64,000 nucleotides of DNA from Niallia circulans NBRC 13626 (GTDB lineage: Bacteria > Bacillota > Bacilli > Bacillales > Cytobacillaceae): the NCBI RefSeq assembly GCF_001591585.1, contig NZ_BCVE01000004.1, positions 124,001-188,000 of the forward strand, given 5' to 3'. The notes beneath the pieces were generated by a model. The model was given only the letters and a program-made list of their open reading frames with translations. It was not told where the DNA came from and made no database searches. Positions 35,095 through 43,894 of the stretch are shown here, piece by piece. The position numbers and the translations under genes were made by a program. How positions within the stretch are numbered: the stretch's first letter is position 1; each line of letters opens with the position of its first letter.

Positions 35095-36942
35095 TTATTC
35101 GACAATATTAATCTGATAGTCTTTAAACCAATGATGGATTTGTACTAAATGGGCAAGTAGTTGTGGACCTGTCATCAATTGGCCAAACCATGGTTCTTTA
35201 AATGCAGAACCTTCTGTTTCAATAATTTTAGTGAGACGTTCCTTATCAAAGAACTCATATAAAACAGAACTTTTATCCGTTAAAGCGCTTTTCAGCATAT
35301 TCGTTACTGTTTTTGTGTAAATAGGATTATGTGTTTTAGGATATGGACTTTTTTTGCGATAGAGCACTTCATCTGGGAGGATTCCTTCTAACGCTTTCCG
35401 TAATAACCCTTTCTCTCTTCCCATGTAATTCTTCATTTCCCATGGTACATTCCACACATATTCAACTAAGCGATGGTCAGCAAATGGGACACGTACCTCT
35501 AGGCTTGCTCCCATACTCATTCTATCTTTCCGCTCTAATAAAGTAGTCATAAACCATAATTGGTTGAGATAAAACAATTCTCGACGCTTAGCATCTTCTT
35601 TACTTTCTCCCGCTAACTTTGGTGTTTCTGCAATGGTTTGATTATATTTATCCATCATATAATCTTCTAATTGCAATTTATTACTCCATGAATCTTTCAA
35701 TAAGTTTTGTCGTTCTTGAATCGATCTCATCCATGGGAAGCCTCCTCTTTGCAAATCAGCCTCTCTTCTAAACCATGGATAGCCTCCAAAAATTTCATCT
35801 GCACATTCCCCAGATAAACTAACGACAAAATCCTTCTTTATTTCTCGGCAAAACCATAAAAGGGAAGAATCTACATCCGCCATACCAGGCACATCTCTGA
35901 CTGTTACTGCCTCATGTAAAAATTCAGCCAATGTTTCTTGGGTGATGATACAGTTATGGTGAATGGTTCCAAATGTATCTGTCATTTTTTTTATATAGAC
36001 ACCATCTGAATTTGGTTGAAATTCATTTGCTTTAAAGAACTTATCATTGCCTTCATAATCGATGGAATACGTATGAAGCTGTCCTTTCCCTGTTCTTTCA
36101 TATTCCATGGAAGCAATTGCTGTAATAGCACTTGAATCGACTCCACCTGAAAGAAACGTGCTTAATGGTACATCTGATACTAATTGTCTTGTCACAGCAT
36201 CTTTAAAAAGAAATCGCACTTTTTCGACCGTTTCCTCAAAGCTATCCGTATGTTCTTCACTCTTCACATTCCAATAACGCCATACTTTCAGTCCATCCTG
36301 GGTAAACTTTAATGCATGCCCTGGCCGAAGCTCTTTAATCCCTTTGAAAATACCGCTTCCTGGTGTATGAGAGGGTCCAAGTGCAAACACCTCAGCTAAC
36401 CCTTCTCTATCCAGCTCTGCTTTCACATTTGGATGGGCTAGCAATGCTTTCAATTCAGATCCAAAAATAAAACCAGTGCTAATTTCCATGTAAAATAATG
36501 GTTTCACTCCTAAACGATCTCTTCCAATAAATAAGGAGTTTCGTTTCTCATCCCAAACAGCAAAGGCAAATATCCCGTTTAAGTACTGCAGACAATCTTC
36601 TCCCCACTCAATATAGGAAGTAAGTAAAACTTCTGTATCAGAATGACCTTGAAATGAATATCCTTTTATTAGTAATTCTTTTCTTATGTCTTCGGTATTA
36701 TACAACTCACCATTGTAGCAAATAGTGTAGTGAAATCCTTGTTTTTCTTTTGTCATTGGTTGAATACCATTTAGCGGATCTACTACCACTAAGCGTTTAT
36801 GACCGAATCCTGCATGTAATGCAGTCCAAACATTAGTATCATCAGGGCCTCTTTTTGCCAATGTTTCAGCCATAGCCGATAAAATTTCCGATTCGTTTCT
36901 TAAATCTTTTTTGTAATCAACCCAACCTGTTATTCCACACAT
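35095..36942 (-). CDS. asnO: Glutamine-hydrolysing asparagine synthase AsnO
   Basis: A 615-residue cytosolic enzyme converting aspartate to asparagine with ATP and glutamine. The start at 36942 gives MCGITGWVDY, exposing Cys2 as the glutaminase nucleophile; the frame to 37020 would bury it and was rejected. The N-terminal amidotransferase domain (about 1-190) has RGPDD and CYNGELYN. The synthetase domain has the PP-loop LSGGVDSSAI (about 258-267) and LSGECADEIFGGYPWF. AAAGGATGATAATC precedes it. The length equals B. subtilis AsnO (YisO), which is tied to sporulation; it lies in the same neighbourhood as yisL, yisK and gerP, though separated here by accessory genes. Confidence 0.93.
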   Translation of the reverse strand: MCGITGWVDYKKDLRNESEILSAMAETLAKRGPDDTNVWTALHAGFGHKRLVVVDPLNGIQPMTKEKQGFHYTICYNGELYNTEDIRKELLIKGYSFQGHSDTEVLLTSYIEWGEDCLQYLNGIFAFAVWDEKRNSLFIGRDRLGVKPLFYMEISTGFIFGSELKALLAHPNVKAELDREGLAEVFALGPSHTPGSGIFKGIKELRPGHALKFTQDGLKVWRYWNVKSEEHTDSFEETVEKVRFLFKDAVTRQLVSDVPLSTFLSGGVDSSAITAIASMEYERTGKGQLHTYSIDYEGNDKFFKANEFQPNSDGVYIKKMTDTFGTIHHNCIITQETLAEFLHEAVTVRDVPGMADVDSSLLWFCREIKKDFVVSLSGECADEIFGGYPWFRREADLQRGGFPWMRSIQERQNLLKDSWSNKLQLEDYMMDKYNQTIAETPKLAGESKEDAKRRELFYLNQLWFMTTLLERKDRMSMGASLEVRVPFADHRLVEYVWNVPWEMKNYMGREKGLLRKALEGILPDEVLYRKKSPYPKTHNPIYTKTVTNMLKSALTDKSSVLYEFFDKERLTKIIETEGSAFKEPWFGQLMTGPQLLAHLVQIHHWFKDYQINIVE

Positions 36943-37182
36943 GATTATCATCCTTTCTTTCGTGGAACTTATGATTAGATACCAATCAATCAGTATGAGG
37001 TATTCTATGCACCAAATCAAAAATGGTTATTTGTCCATAACAGGTTTATCATTTGTTCCATTCAAAAAAGAGAAATTAATCGTTTTCAATGTTTTAATGA
37101 AGGAAAAAGAAGGATTAGTTATAAAATTTTGTTTATCTGTCTAAAAAGAATTTATGGGCGTGTAATCTTTGGGAGGTTTACA

Positions 37183-37746
37183 ATGAACAATCAGCATAGA
37201 TCAAAACTTATTGAATTTCAAACACGTGCCTTTACGAAAGGTACAGTCGAATATATAAATAATCAATGGATTTTTTTTGATGAAGAAACAGAAGAAGCAG
37301 CGATGCTGGATGAATATTTGCATCAAGAAATTGAGATTCGTACTTTCAATCGCTGGCGAAAAGGTATTCTCCTGGAGGATGGCAAAGTAAATGTTTCTGG
37401 TACCATTCATTTTCTAGAGCATGAAGACCCTATCCGCATAAGAAAACACCTTGTGTTTGCTTTAGAAGAATTATTAGACGACTTAAGCGACGATAGTTTT
37501 TATCAATTTATCACTACTTTAAATTCGATGAAGTTCTCCATATATGATTGTATATACTGTTATAATCATCTTACTTTTTTAAAGGAGGAAAAGCGAAAGA
37601 ATGGGGTTAATATGATGATTTTTGATAATGAAGAAGGACTTTGTAGTGTTAATCATCATTTCTTTTATAATGAAAAAAGCACAGATCGCTTTGAATTCAC
37701 CTTAAATACTGGGAAACGAATGATTGTGGAAAAATTAACTTCTTAA
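37183..37746 (+). CDS. DUF2777-like protein of unknown function
   Basis: A 187-residue cytosolic protein, acidic, without a membrane segment, starting MNNQHRSKLIEFQTRAFTKG. The ATG at 37183 has GGGAGG seven bases upstream; the longer start at 37129 has no site. Conserved-looking stretches include YINNQWIFFDEETEEA, FNRWRKGILLEDGKV, TLNSMKFSIYDCIYCYNHL with two cysteines, and FEFTLNTGKRMIVEKLTS. I recall it as the DUF2777 family of Bacillaceae. No function can be given. It is divergent from asnO and followed by a strong terminator. Confidence 0.75.
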   Translation: MNNQHRSKLIEFQTRAFTKGTVEYINNQWIFFDEETEEAAMLDEYLHQEIEIRTFNRWRKGILLEDGKVNVSGTIHFLEHEDPIRIRKHLVFALEELLDDLSDDSFYQFITTLNSMKFSIYDCIYCYNHLTFLKEEKRKNGVNMMIFDNEEGLCSVNHHFFYNEKSTDRFEFTLNTGKRMIVEKLTS

Positions 37747-37762
37747 AAAGTGATATGGGTAG

Positions 37763-37798
37763 ACTGTCGGCAGAATAAATGACTGCCGACAGTTTTTA
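37763..37798 (+). terminator. Terminator after the DUF2777-like gene
   Basis: ACTGTCGGCAG (37763-37773) pairs perfectly with CTGCCGACAGT (37783-37793), followed by TTTTACT. Confidence 0.85.
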
Positions 37799-37825
37799 CT
37801 GTCTGATGAGCAAAAAGAAGTCTCC

Positions 37826-38317
37826 TTATTTCCACCCAAAAACAACTTCTGTTAATTTTTTGCCGCCAATTTCCGCTTCTTCTGTTCCGATTTTTTTCCC
37901 GCCAATGGCTTCATAAAACTTACAAGCTGGATTCTCTGATATAGCCAAAATAACCATCGGGAAAAGCCCGAGTTCTTTTAAATATTCCATTACTTTTTTT
38001 ACTAACAAGCTTCCTATCCCTTGTCCTTGAAAGGCTTCCAAAAGGTAGATGGCGTATAACTCGCCAACATAACCTGGATATTGTCCACTTCTTTCTTTTC
38101 CGCCATTAGCGAAACCTATAATTTCTCCAGTTTCATTTTCAGCAACAAAGACACTTCCAGTCGGGATTGCTTTCTTCCATATCTCTTCTCTTTCCTCATA
38201 ATTAAGCCTTTCTAAAAATAAATCTGGAACTATTCCTTTATAAGTAGTGCGCCAACTATCTACATGTACCTTTGCAATCCTTTTGGCATCCTCATCCTTC
38301 GCTTTTCTAATAATCAT
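37826..38317 (-). CDS. GNAT-family N-acetyltransferase
   Basis: A 163-residue acetyl-CoA-dependent transferase. It shows the N-terminal beta-alpha start MIIRKAKDEDAKRIAKVHV, VFVAENETGEIIGFANGG, then the core YVGELYAIYLLEAFQGQGIG (about 85-104) with the acetyl-CoA loop Q-G-Q-G-I-G and LLVKKVMEYLKELG. A WRTTYKGIVPDLFL segment near residue 24 is seen in many Bacillus members of this group. The acceptor is unknown. AAGGAGAGCAAAG precedes the ATG. It is convergent with the DUF2777-like gene. Confidence 0.88.
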   Translation of the reverse strand: MIIRKAKDEDAKRIAKVHVDSWRTTYKGIVPDLFLERLNYEEREEIWKKAIPTGSVFVAENETGEIIGFANGGKERSGQYPGYVGELYAIYLLEAFQGQGIGSLLVKKVMEYLKELGLFPMVILAISENPACKFYEAIGGKKIGTEEAEIGGKKLTEVVFGWK

Positions 38318-38689
38318 CTTTGCTCTCCTTTCTTCCTTCTATTTGGAGGGATTTCTTCACTTCCCATTTCTCATGCCAAGTTACTTCAACTCCAATTGAA
38401 CCTGTTTGTATCCACTCTATTGCCTTTAGTACAAGTGGAGAAGCATAATGAATGGATAAATCGTTTTATTAACATCAAACACGCCAAACGGTCGATGAAA
38501 CTTTCTCTCTTCTTCTTTCAATCCTATCCCCCTATTCATTTGATTGCACTCTTTCTAAATATAATTAACTTGATTTTATCAGAATTCAAAAGCTTACTCC
38601 ATTCTCTAAAATCAACTGCTATTGTTATAGTCATCATGTTTCCAAAACGAAGGTAGCCGTCTCCCATGTGTCCATTATTTCTTCAAAAA
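38318..38689. other. Gap of about 370 bases with no recognised gene
   Basis: A 33-codon minus-strand ATG frame and a plus-strand hydrophobic frame antisense to the GNAT start are the only candidates. Neither has a good ribosome site or family resemblance. Confidence 0.4.
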
Positions 38690-38731
38690 AGCAAAAAAAG
38701 CATAAGGAAGTCTATTCTATCCTTACGCTTT
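38690..38731 (-). terminator. Terminator after the GH127 gene
   Basis: AAGCATAAGGA and TCCTTACGCTT (one mismatch) form a stem between 38698 and 38730, followed on the minus strand by T-rich sequence (TTTTTTTGCTTTTTTG). Confidence 0.7.
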
Positions 38732-38738
38732 AAGCACT

Positions 38739-40703
38739 CTACTTATATAGCCATACAACCATCTCACATTCTCCTCTATTTCCCCAGGAATAATAAGGAA
38801 TGAGTGTAAGTTCTTTTTTTTCTATATTCCCCTTGAAATTAAATTGGTATAATGTTTCCTGCCAACTTTTATCGACTAGTTCATGATCTGCTTCTACCAT
38901 AAGTTGGGTAATTCCATTTAATATACCTGGCTGATAGCATACCTTTGCCCGCTCAAGATTTTTGGGATTGACATGATAGGTTTGTAATTTCTCTTCATTA
39001 TCTATCGATTCTGCACAGTAAACAAAAGGACCTCTTTGTATAGCTATACGATTAACATCGGCAACTACGTTAGGATTTGCTGTGACAGCCAATACTGGTG
39101 TCTCAAAGACAAGTTCCACTATTTCTCCATTCCACTTCCTTTTTAATTCCACATAACCATCAATCAAATTCATTTCGACTGGAATTCCTTCCACATATAG
39201 TAACGGATTTTTTAACCACTGGGGAATACGAATTTTTAAAGTAGCGAATTGCCCATCCGTTTTGAGGTGATATTTCACTCTATTTTGCTTCGGAAATTCT
39301 GTCATTTGCTCTAAAGAGCCTCCGGGGAAGTCTAGCTTACTAGCAACAAATAGATTGCTGTAAATGATTTGTCCTTCTTCATCCCATGTATAAAAGTAAC
39401 GCTGTATCGAACCGATTGTTCGAGCAAAGTTTGGAGGACAGCAAGCACAACCAAGCCAATTTGGCCGCTGGTACTTCACATGCCCTTGTCCAGGATTATT
39501 CTTACTTATAGACGGATATACTTCTAGTGGATTCACATAGAAAAAATGTTTCCCCTCAATAGATGCTCCAGAGAGAACACCATTATATAATGCTCGTTCC
39601 ATAATCTCTATGTATTCTGCCTTTGGTTCTATTTTAAACATCTCATACGCAAAATAAATAAGAGCGATGGATGCACATGTCTCACAATACATGGTGTCAT
39701 TCGGCAAATCATATTCACCTGTAAATGCCTCCCCATGTACAGTGGAACCAACACCTGCAGTTATATACATCTTTTTCGAGATAACGTCCCGCCAAATTTC
39801 TTTACAAGCCATAAATAGTTGTTCATCGTTTGAATGTTTTGCAATTCTTGCCATCCCAGTTGCCATATACAACATTCGAACAGCATGCCCTACTGCTTTT
39901 GTCTGTTTTTTGGGCTGAGTATATGCTTGTAAATACTTTAAATCAATCTTTGGATAATCATTTGTTATTCCGTCTTTATTGTTTTGCTCTACTTGCTTGT
40001 CATAGAATAATGGATCTTTTCCCCTCACATCTATAAAGAAGACTGCTAAATCTAAATATTTCTTCTTCCCAGTAAACTCATATAACTTTGCTAACGCCAG
40101 TTCAATTTCTTGGTGACCATCAGCTCCCTGTATTTTTCCTTCTTCATAACCAAAATGCTTTGCGATATTGTCTACTACTTTTAATGCAATCTGCAATAGT
40201 TCTCTTTTCCCTGTAGCTTCTGTATAGCCTATAGCCGCTTCCATTAAGTGTCCAGCGCAATATAATTCATGACTATAGTGCAGCTCACGATATTTTCTAT
40301 TAGGAAATTTCACTTGAAAAAAAGTTTGTAAATAGCCATCTTTTTCTTGTGCCTTGCCAATTAAATCGATGACACTGTCAGCAAGCTCCTCTAATTCCTT
40401 ATCTGGAGAAATTTGCAAACTGTAAGAAACTGCTTCTAGCCATTTGTACACATCACTATCTTGAAAGAACCATCCGTAATGTTCTCCATCTTTTAATCCA
40501 GCTGCTATACGAAAATTTTCGAGAGCATTGCTTTTCTCTGCTGGTAAACTCTCATCCTCCCTTTCCCGCTCAATATTAATATCCATATCGTTATCCATCA
40601 CTTTATATTGAAAGGGAATTGTCTTGTTCTTAATATTTTTGACATAATAATTCCAAAATGTATCCTTTATATGCACCTTGTTTATGGCAAATTCTCTTAA
40701 CAA
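38739..40703 (-). CDS. GH127 beta-L-arabinofuranosidase
   Basis: A 654-residue glycoside hydrolase of the former DUF1680 family, releasing beta-linked L-arabinofuranose from plant glycans or glycoproteins. The zinc-thiolate residues of the Bifidobacterium enzyme HypBA1 are visible: Glu and Cys in MYCETCASIAL (about 338-348) and the Cys pair in LGCACCPPNFARTIGS (about 425-440). The (alpha/alpha)6 barrel spans about 60-460, followed by beta domains. No signal peptide: it works inside the cell on imported sugars. It starts with TTG at 40703 with GGAGG seven bases before. It is divergent from the AraC regulator, and no sugar transporter lies within the locus. Confidence 0.88.
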   Translation of the reverse strand: MLREFAINKVHIKDTFWNYYVKNIKNKTIPFQYKVMDNDMDINIEREREDESLPAEKSNALENFRIAAGLKDGEHYGWFFQDSDVYKWLEAVSYSLQISPDKELEELADSVIDLIGKAQEKDGYLQTFFQVKFPNRKYRELHYSHELYCAGHLMEAAIGYTEATGKRELLQIALKVVDNIAKHFGYEEGKIQGADGHQEIELALAKLYEFTGKKKYLDLAVFFIDVRGKDPLFYDKQVEQNNKDGITNDYPKIDLKYLQAYTQPKKQTKAVGHAVRMLYMATGMARIAKHSNDEQLFMACKEIWRDVISKKMYITAGVGSTVHGEAFTGEYDLPNDTMYCETCASIALIYFAYEMFKIEPKAEYIEIMERALYNGVLSGASIEGKHFFYVNPLEVYPSISKNNPGQGHVKYQRPNWLGCACCPPNFARTIGSIQRYFYTWDEEGQIIYSNLFVASKLDFPGGSLEQMTEFPKQNRVKYHLKTDGQFATLKIRIPQWLKNPLLYVEGIPVEMNLIDGYVELKRKWNGEIVELVFETPVLAVTANPNVVADVNRIAIQRGPFVYCAESIDNEEKLQTYHVNPKNLERAKVCYQPGILNGITQLMVEADHELVDKSWQETLYQFNFKGNIEKKELTLIPYYSWGNRGECEMVVWLYK

Positions 40704-40842
40704 TTTAATTCCTCCATTCTTTTCTGATATCGCTTACAATAGTTTAACTGGTTTCGTTCATGATGTAAGTAGGATAACAAATAGATGTGGTGGACATAAA
40801 CTAGATGATCATGCTACCATATCTTCAAAAGGAGGAAAAAAG

Positions 40843-41706
40843 ATGCCAGCAACGTATATATATTCCCATCTAAAAGGAGCGGTACCCTTTCATTCAGCTG
40901 GTTTATTTGTATCAGATGTTTCATGGTCTCATGCACCAAGAAGAAATCCAAATGAAGAAATTATCCTATGTATTTCCGGTACTCTTTATTTAGAGGTAGA
41001 TAATACCGCATATGAATTAAAAGAAAATGAATTTCTTTTCATTCCTGCCAACACATCTTTTAAAGGTAATAAACCCTCAGAAAAAGGCCTGTCCTTTTAT
41101 TGGTTCCACTTTTATCTCCCTCAAGGAAAAGAGACTGTTTCAGATCCCTTCGTACGAAAAAGCTCTACTCCAGAAATATATTTACCTTTGTATTCATCTG
41201 AAATGAATCTTTGTAAAACCATCATTTTGTTAAATCAATTAATCGCAAGCATGAAATCATCTCAAACAAATAATGGATTTCTAGATTATTTAGTAACAGC
41301 GATTCTGCTAGAACTTAGTGAGGAAGCCCGTAGTGTCTATGAAGATACCGAAGAGAGGGAACCACATAATCGTTTCTTACACTATGTAAAAGAATGGATT
41401 CGGATGAACAGCAATCACCCCTTAACAATTGAAGAGATCGCCAATCATTTTGGATATAATAAAGCTTACTTATCACATACTTTTTCCAAAAATACCGGGA
41501 CAACGATCAGCCAATTTATTCTTCAAGTTAGAATGGAGAAGGCAAAATCATTATTATTGAATACGAATGATACTGTTACAAAAGTTGCTGCCGATTGTGG
41601 TTTTAAAGATGAGAAATATTTTATGAGAGTATTTAAGCAAACAGAAAACATGACACCAACTGCTTTCCGTTCTGCTTTAAGGCATATTAAATTAAATAAT
41701 ACTTAA
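40843..41706 (+). CDS. AraC-family regulator
   Basis: A 287-residue transcription factor. The N-terminal cupin (about 1-140) contains NPNEEIILCISGTLYLEVD, ENEFLFIPANTSFKG and FYWFHFYLP. The C-terminal AraC helix-turn-helix pair (about 185-285) contains LTIEEIANHFGYNKAYLSHT and VAADCGFKDEKYFMRVFKQT. The ATG at 40843 follows AAAGGAGGAAAA; the longer frame to 40678 was rejected as it would overlap GH127. It probably senses a sugar released by, or related to, the GH127 substrate and controls that divergent gene. Confidence 0.9.
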   Translation: MPATYIYSHLKGAVPFHSAGLFVSDVSWSHAPRRNPNEEIILCISGTLYLEVDNTAYELKENEFLFIPANTSFKGNKPSEKGLSFYWFHFYLPQGKETVSDPFVRKSSTPEIYLPLYSSEMNLCKTIILLNQLIASMKSSQTNNGFLDYLVTAILLELSEEARSVYEDTEEREPHNRFLHYVKEWIRMNSNHPLTIEEIANHFGYNKAYLSHTFSKNTGTTISQFILQVRMEKAKSLLLNTNDTVTKVAADCGFKDEKYFMRVFKQTENMTPTAFRSALRHIKLNNT

Positions 41707-41874
41707 GATAACAATTCTATAAACTTAACAAACTTTATCAATAAAAATATTAACATTAACATTAATCACCCCTTACACTAAAAGAAAACATTTACAGAGG
41801 TTAATTTACATGTTATTTTTTGTATAAGAAGGAAACTTTATAGTTAATTAAACATACTGAAAGAAGGGGTCTAT

Positions 41875-42777
41875 ATGCAATTGGGGATCGATAAATCCTC
41901 TTTAGTCGTGTACGAAGCTTTAGCAAGTGAAGTTCGAATGACAATTATTCAGTTACTGTCTAAAAATAAAATGAATATAAAAGAGCTTGCCAAAGAATTG
42001 GGCATCAGCAGTGCTATTGTAACAAAGCATGTAAAAAAATTAGAAGATGCAGGTCTAATAAAGACCGAAAAGGTTCCAGGGAAGTCTGGCTTACAGAAAA
42101 TTTCCATGTTAAAAGTGGACCACATTGAAATCAACTTTCCGAAGAAAATCTATCATTCTTTTGCTTCTTACGAAACTTCTGTTCCAATTGGTCATTATAC
42201 TGATTATGATTTAAAGCCAACCTGTGGATTAGCTTCAGAAAAGGATTTTATTGGCAGAGTAGATGAACCGAAACTCTTTATGGATCCAAAAAGAGTGGAA
42301 GCAGAAATTTTGTGGTTTACTCAAGGCTTTATCCAATACACCATCCCAAACTTTTTAAAAAAGGAAGAAAAAATCCAGCAATTTGAAATTAGTTTAGAAG
42401 TATGTTCAGAATTTCCATTTTCTAATGATAATTGGCCTTCTGATATTACCTTTTCACTAAATGGGCTAGAACTTGGAACCTGGAGAAGCCCTGGCGACTT
42501 TGCAGATACACGAGGTAAACTTACTCCTGAATGGTGGCCGCATAATTTAAATCAATACGGACTTCTTAAAACACTGCGAATTACAAACCATGGTACATAT
42601 ATTGATGGAGATCCGATATCCGCCATTACCATTAATGAATTGGATGACAACTGTGATCGCTGGACATTTCGACTTGAAGTGAAAGAAGATGCTGAATATG
42701 TTGGAGGTGCCACTATTTTTGGGAAAAAATTCGGGAATCACCCGCAGGACATTATTTTCAAAGTCTATTATTTATAA
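41875..42777 (+). CDS. ArsR-type winged-helix regulator with a large C-terminal domain
   Basis: A 300-residue protein. Residues about 8-75 form a winged helix: LASEVRMTIIQLLSKNKMNI, LAKELGISSAIVTKHVKKLE and AGLIKTEKVPG. Residues about 85-300 are a separate domain not seen in ordinary ArsR repressors (about 100 residues). It contains AEILWFTQGFIQYTIPNF, FSLNGLELGTWRSPGDFAD, GKLTPEWWPHNLNQYG and YVGGATIFGKKFGNHPQDI, and looks like a beta-sandwich with sugar-binding aromatic residues. It has none of the classic Cys metal-site motifs. Its place between the GH127/AraC pair and two sugar oxidoreductases suggests a carbohydrate sensor; this is inference. Confidence 0.75.
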   Translation: MQLGIDKSSLVVYEALASEVRMTIIQLLSKNKMNIKELAKELGISSAIVTKHVKKLEDAGLIKTEKVPGKSGLQKISMLKVDHIEINFPKKIYHSFASYETSVPIGHYTDYDLKPTCGLASEKDFIGRVDEPKLFMDPKRVEAEILWFTQGFIQYTIPNFLKKEEKIQQFEISLEVCSEFPFSNDNWPSDITFSLNGLELGTWRSPGDFADTRGKLTPEWWPHNLNQYGLLKTLRITNHGTYIDGDPISAITINELDDNCDRWTFRLEVKEDAEYVGGATIFGKKFGNHPQDIIFKVYYL

Positions 42778-42851
42778 GAGAAGGATTTACTTTAATAAGT
42801 TGGGAAACAGTGACTTGTTTCCCTTACCTTCCTCGTTTCTTCCTTTAACGA

Positions 42852-42886
42852 TAAAAAAAGTCCTCTATTATTAATAGAAGACTTTC
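42852..42886. terminator. Terminator between convergent genes
   Basis: AAGTCCTCTATTA and TAATAGAAGACTT pair with one bulge. On the minus strand a T7 run follows, ending the oxidoreductase pair; on the plus side a weak T run could end the ArsR-type gene. Confidence 0.75.
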
Positions 42887-42894
42887 TTTCAAAC

Positions 42895-43893
42895 CTATTC
42901 ATTTAGCCATTTATCGGCAGCAAAAACAATTCCTGCCCTTTTTCTCGCTATTGTAAGAATCTCCATCACTTGAAGACTATGTTCTAGTCTTTTTAGCATT
43001 TCACTTTTGTTTTTCTCGCGTATTATTTTTTCAAATGCCACGAACTCTTCATACATTCGATGATTATGCTCATTTTTATTTATCTTCTCTTCTACATTAC
43101 TAGCATTGCTGATAAATAATGAATCTATACTGTTAACAGGTCCATCAACTGTCAAGAAGCCATTATCGCCTTGAATAGTCGCAAATGATGCTCCCCAGCT
43201 ATCTTTTGAACCTATACATATCGCTTTAAAGCGCTCATACTCTAAAATCAAGACTCCAGAAGTATCAATCCCTCGTGACAAATTGGGATAATACTGCACC
43301 TCCATTGGTTTTCCGAATAACCCAACAACGAAATGAATATTATAACTATTAATATCCATCAAGGCGCCACCCGACATCTCTGGATTAAAAGCTGGTAAAA
43401 TGTTCCCCTCCTTAAAAGCATCATAACGTGAGGAGTACTGAGAATAATTTGCTTCTACCACCTTGATATCTCCTAGCTTAGGCAGCAATTCTTTTATTTT
43501 TAAAAAATTCCCTCTGTATTGATTAGTAATTGCTTCTATTAAATAAAGATCATTCTTTTGGGCAATCCTTTCTAATTCCTTCAATTCATTCAAATTAGAG
43601 GTAAAAGGCTTCTCACAAATTACATGTTTTCTGGCTTCTAAAGCTAGTTTTGTATAGGAATAATGAAGATGATTAGGCAATGCTATGTAAACGACATCTA
43701 TATCGGTATCTGCAAGCATCTCTTTATAATCCACATATATTTTGTTTATAGGATATTCCTTTTGTAAGTCTAACAAAAATTCTTTTTTATTGGGTCTTCC
43801 AAAAATCGCCACCAAGTCAATTTGTGGTATAGATTTAAGCATAGGTAATAAATCTTGAACAATCTTTCCTGCTCCCACTATTCCAAGTTTCAT
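42895..43893 (-). CDS. Gfo/Idh/MocA-family oxidoreductase
   Basis: A 332-residue NAD(P)-dependent sugar or inositol dehydrogenase. The Rossmann loop GIVGAGKIVQDLLP (residues 4-17), VVYIALPNHLHYSYT (about 72), the family EKP motif in HVICEKPFTSN (about 90-100) and a C-terminal alpha/beta domain with GGALMDINSYNIHFVVGLFG (about 177-196) are visible. The catalytic lysine of the EKP motif is present. It starts one base after the stop of the preceding oxidoreductase gene, so they are coupled. The substrate is unknown. Confidence 0.88.
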   Translation of the reverse strand: MKLGIVGAGKIVQDLLPMLKSIPQIDLVAIFGRPNKKEFLLDLQKEYPINKIYVDYKEMLADTDIDVVYIALPNHLHYSYTKLALEARKHVICEKPFTSNLNELKELERIAQKNDLYLIEAITNQYRGNFLKIKELLPKLGDIKVVEANYSQYSSRYDAFKEGNILPAFNPEMSGGALMDINSYNIHFVVGLFGKPMEVQYYPNLSRGIDTSGVLILEYERFKAICIGSKDSWGASFATIQGDNGFLTVDGPVNSIDSLFISNASNVEEKINKNEHNHRMYEEFVAFEKIIREKNKSEMLKRLEHSLQVMEILTIARKRAGIVFAADKWLNE

Positions 43894-43894
43894 T

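Noticed and set aside
38264-38656. 130-codon plus-strand frame
   Set aside because: It begins antisense to the GNAT gene, lacks a ribosome site and shows no family resemblance.
41749-41764. Short ATTAAC triplet repeat
   Set aside because: Three copies of six bases in AT-rich DNA; probably chance.
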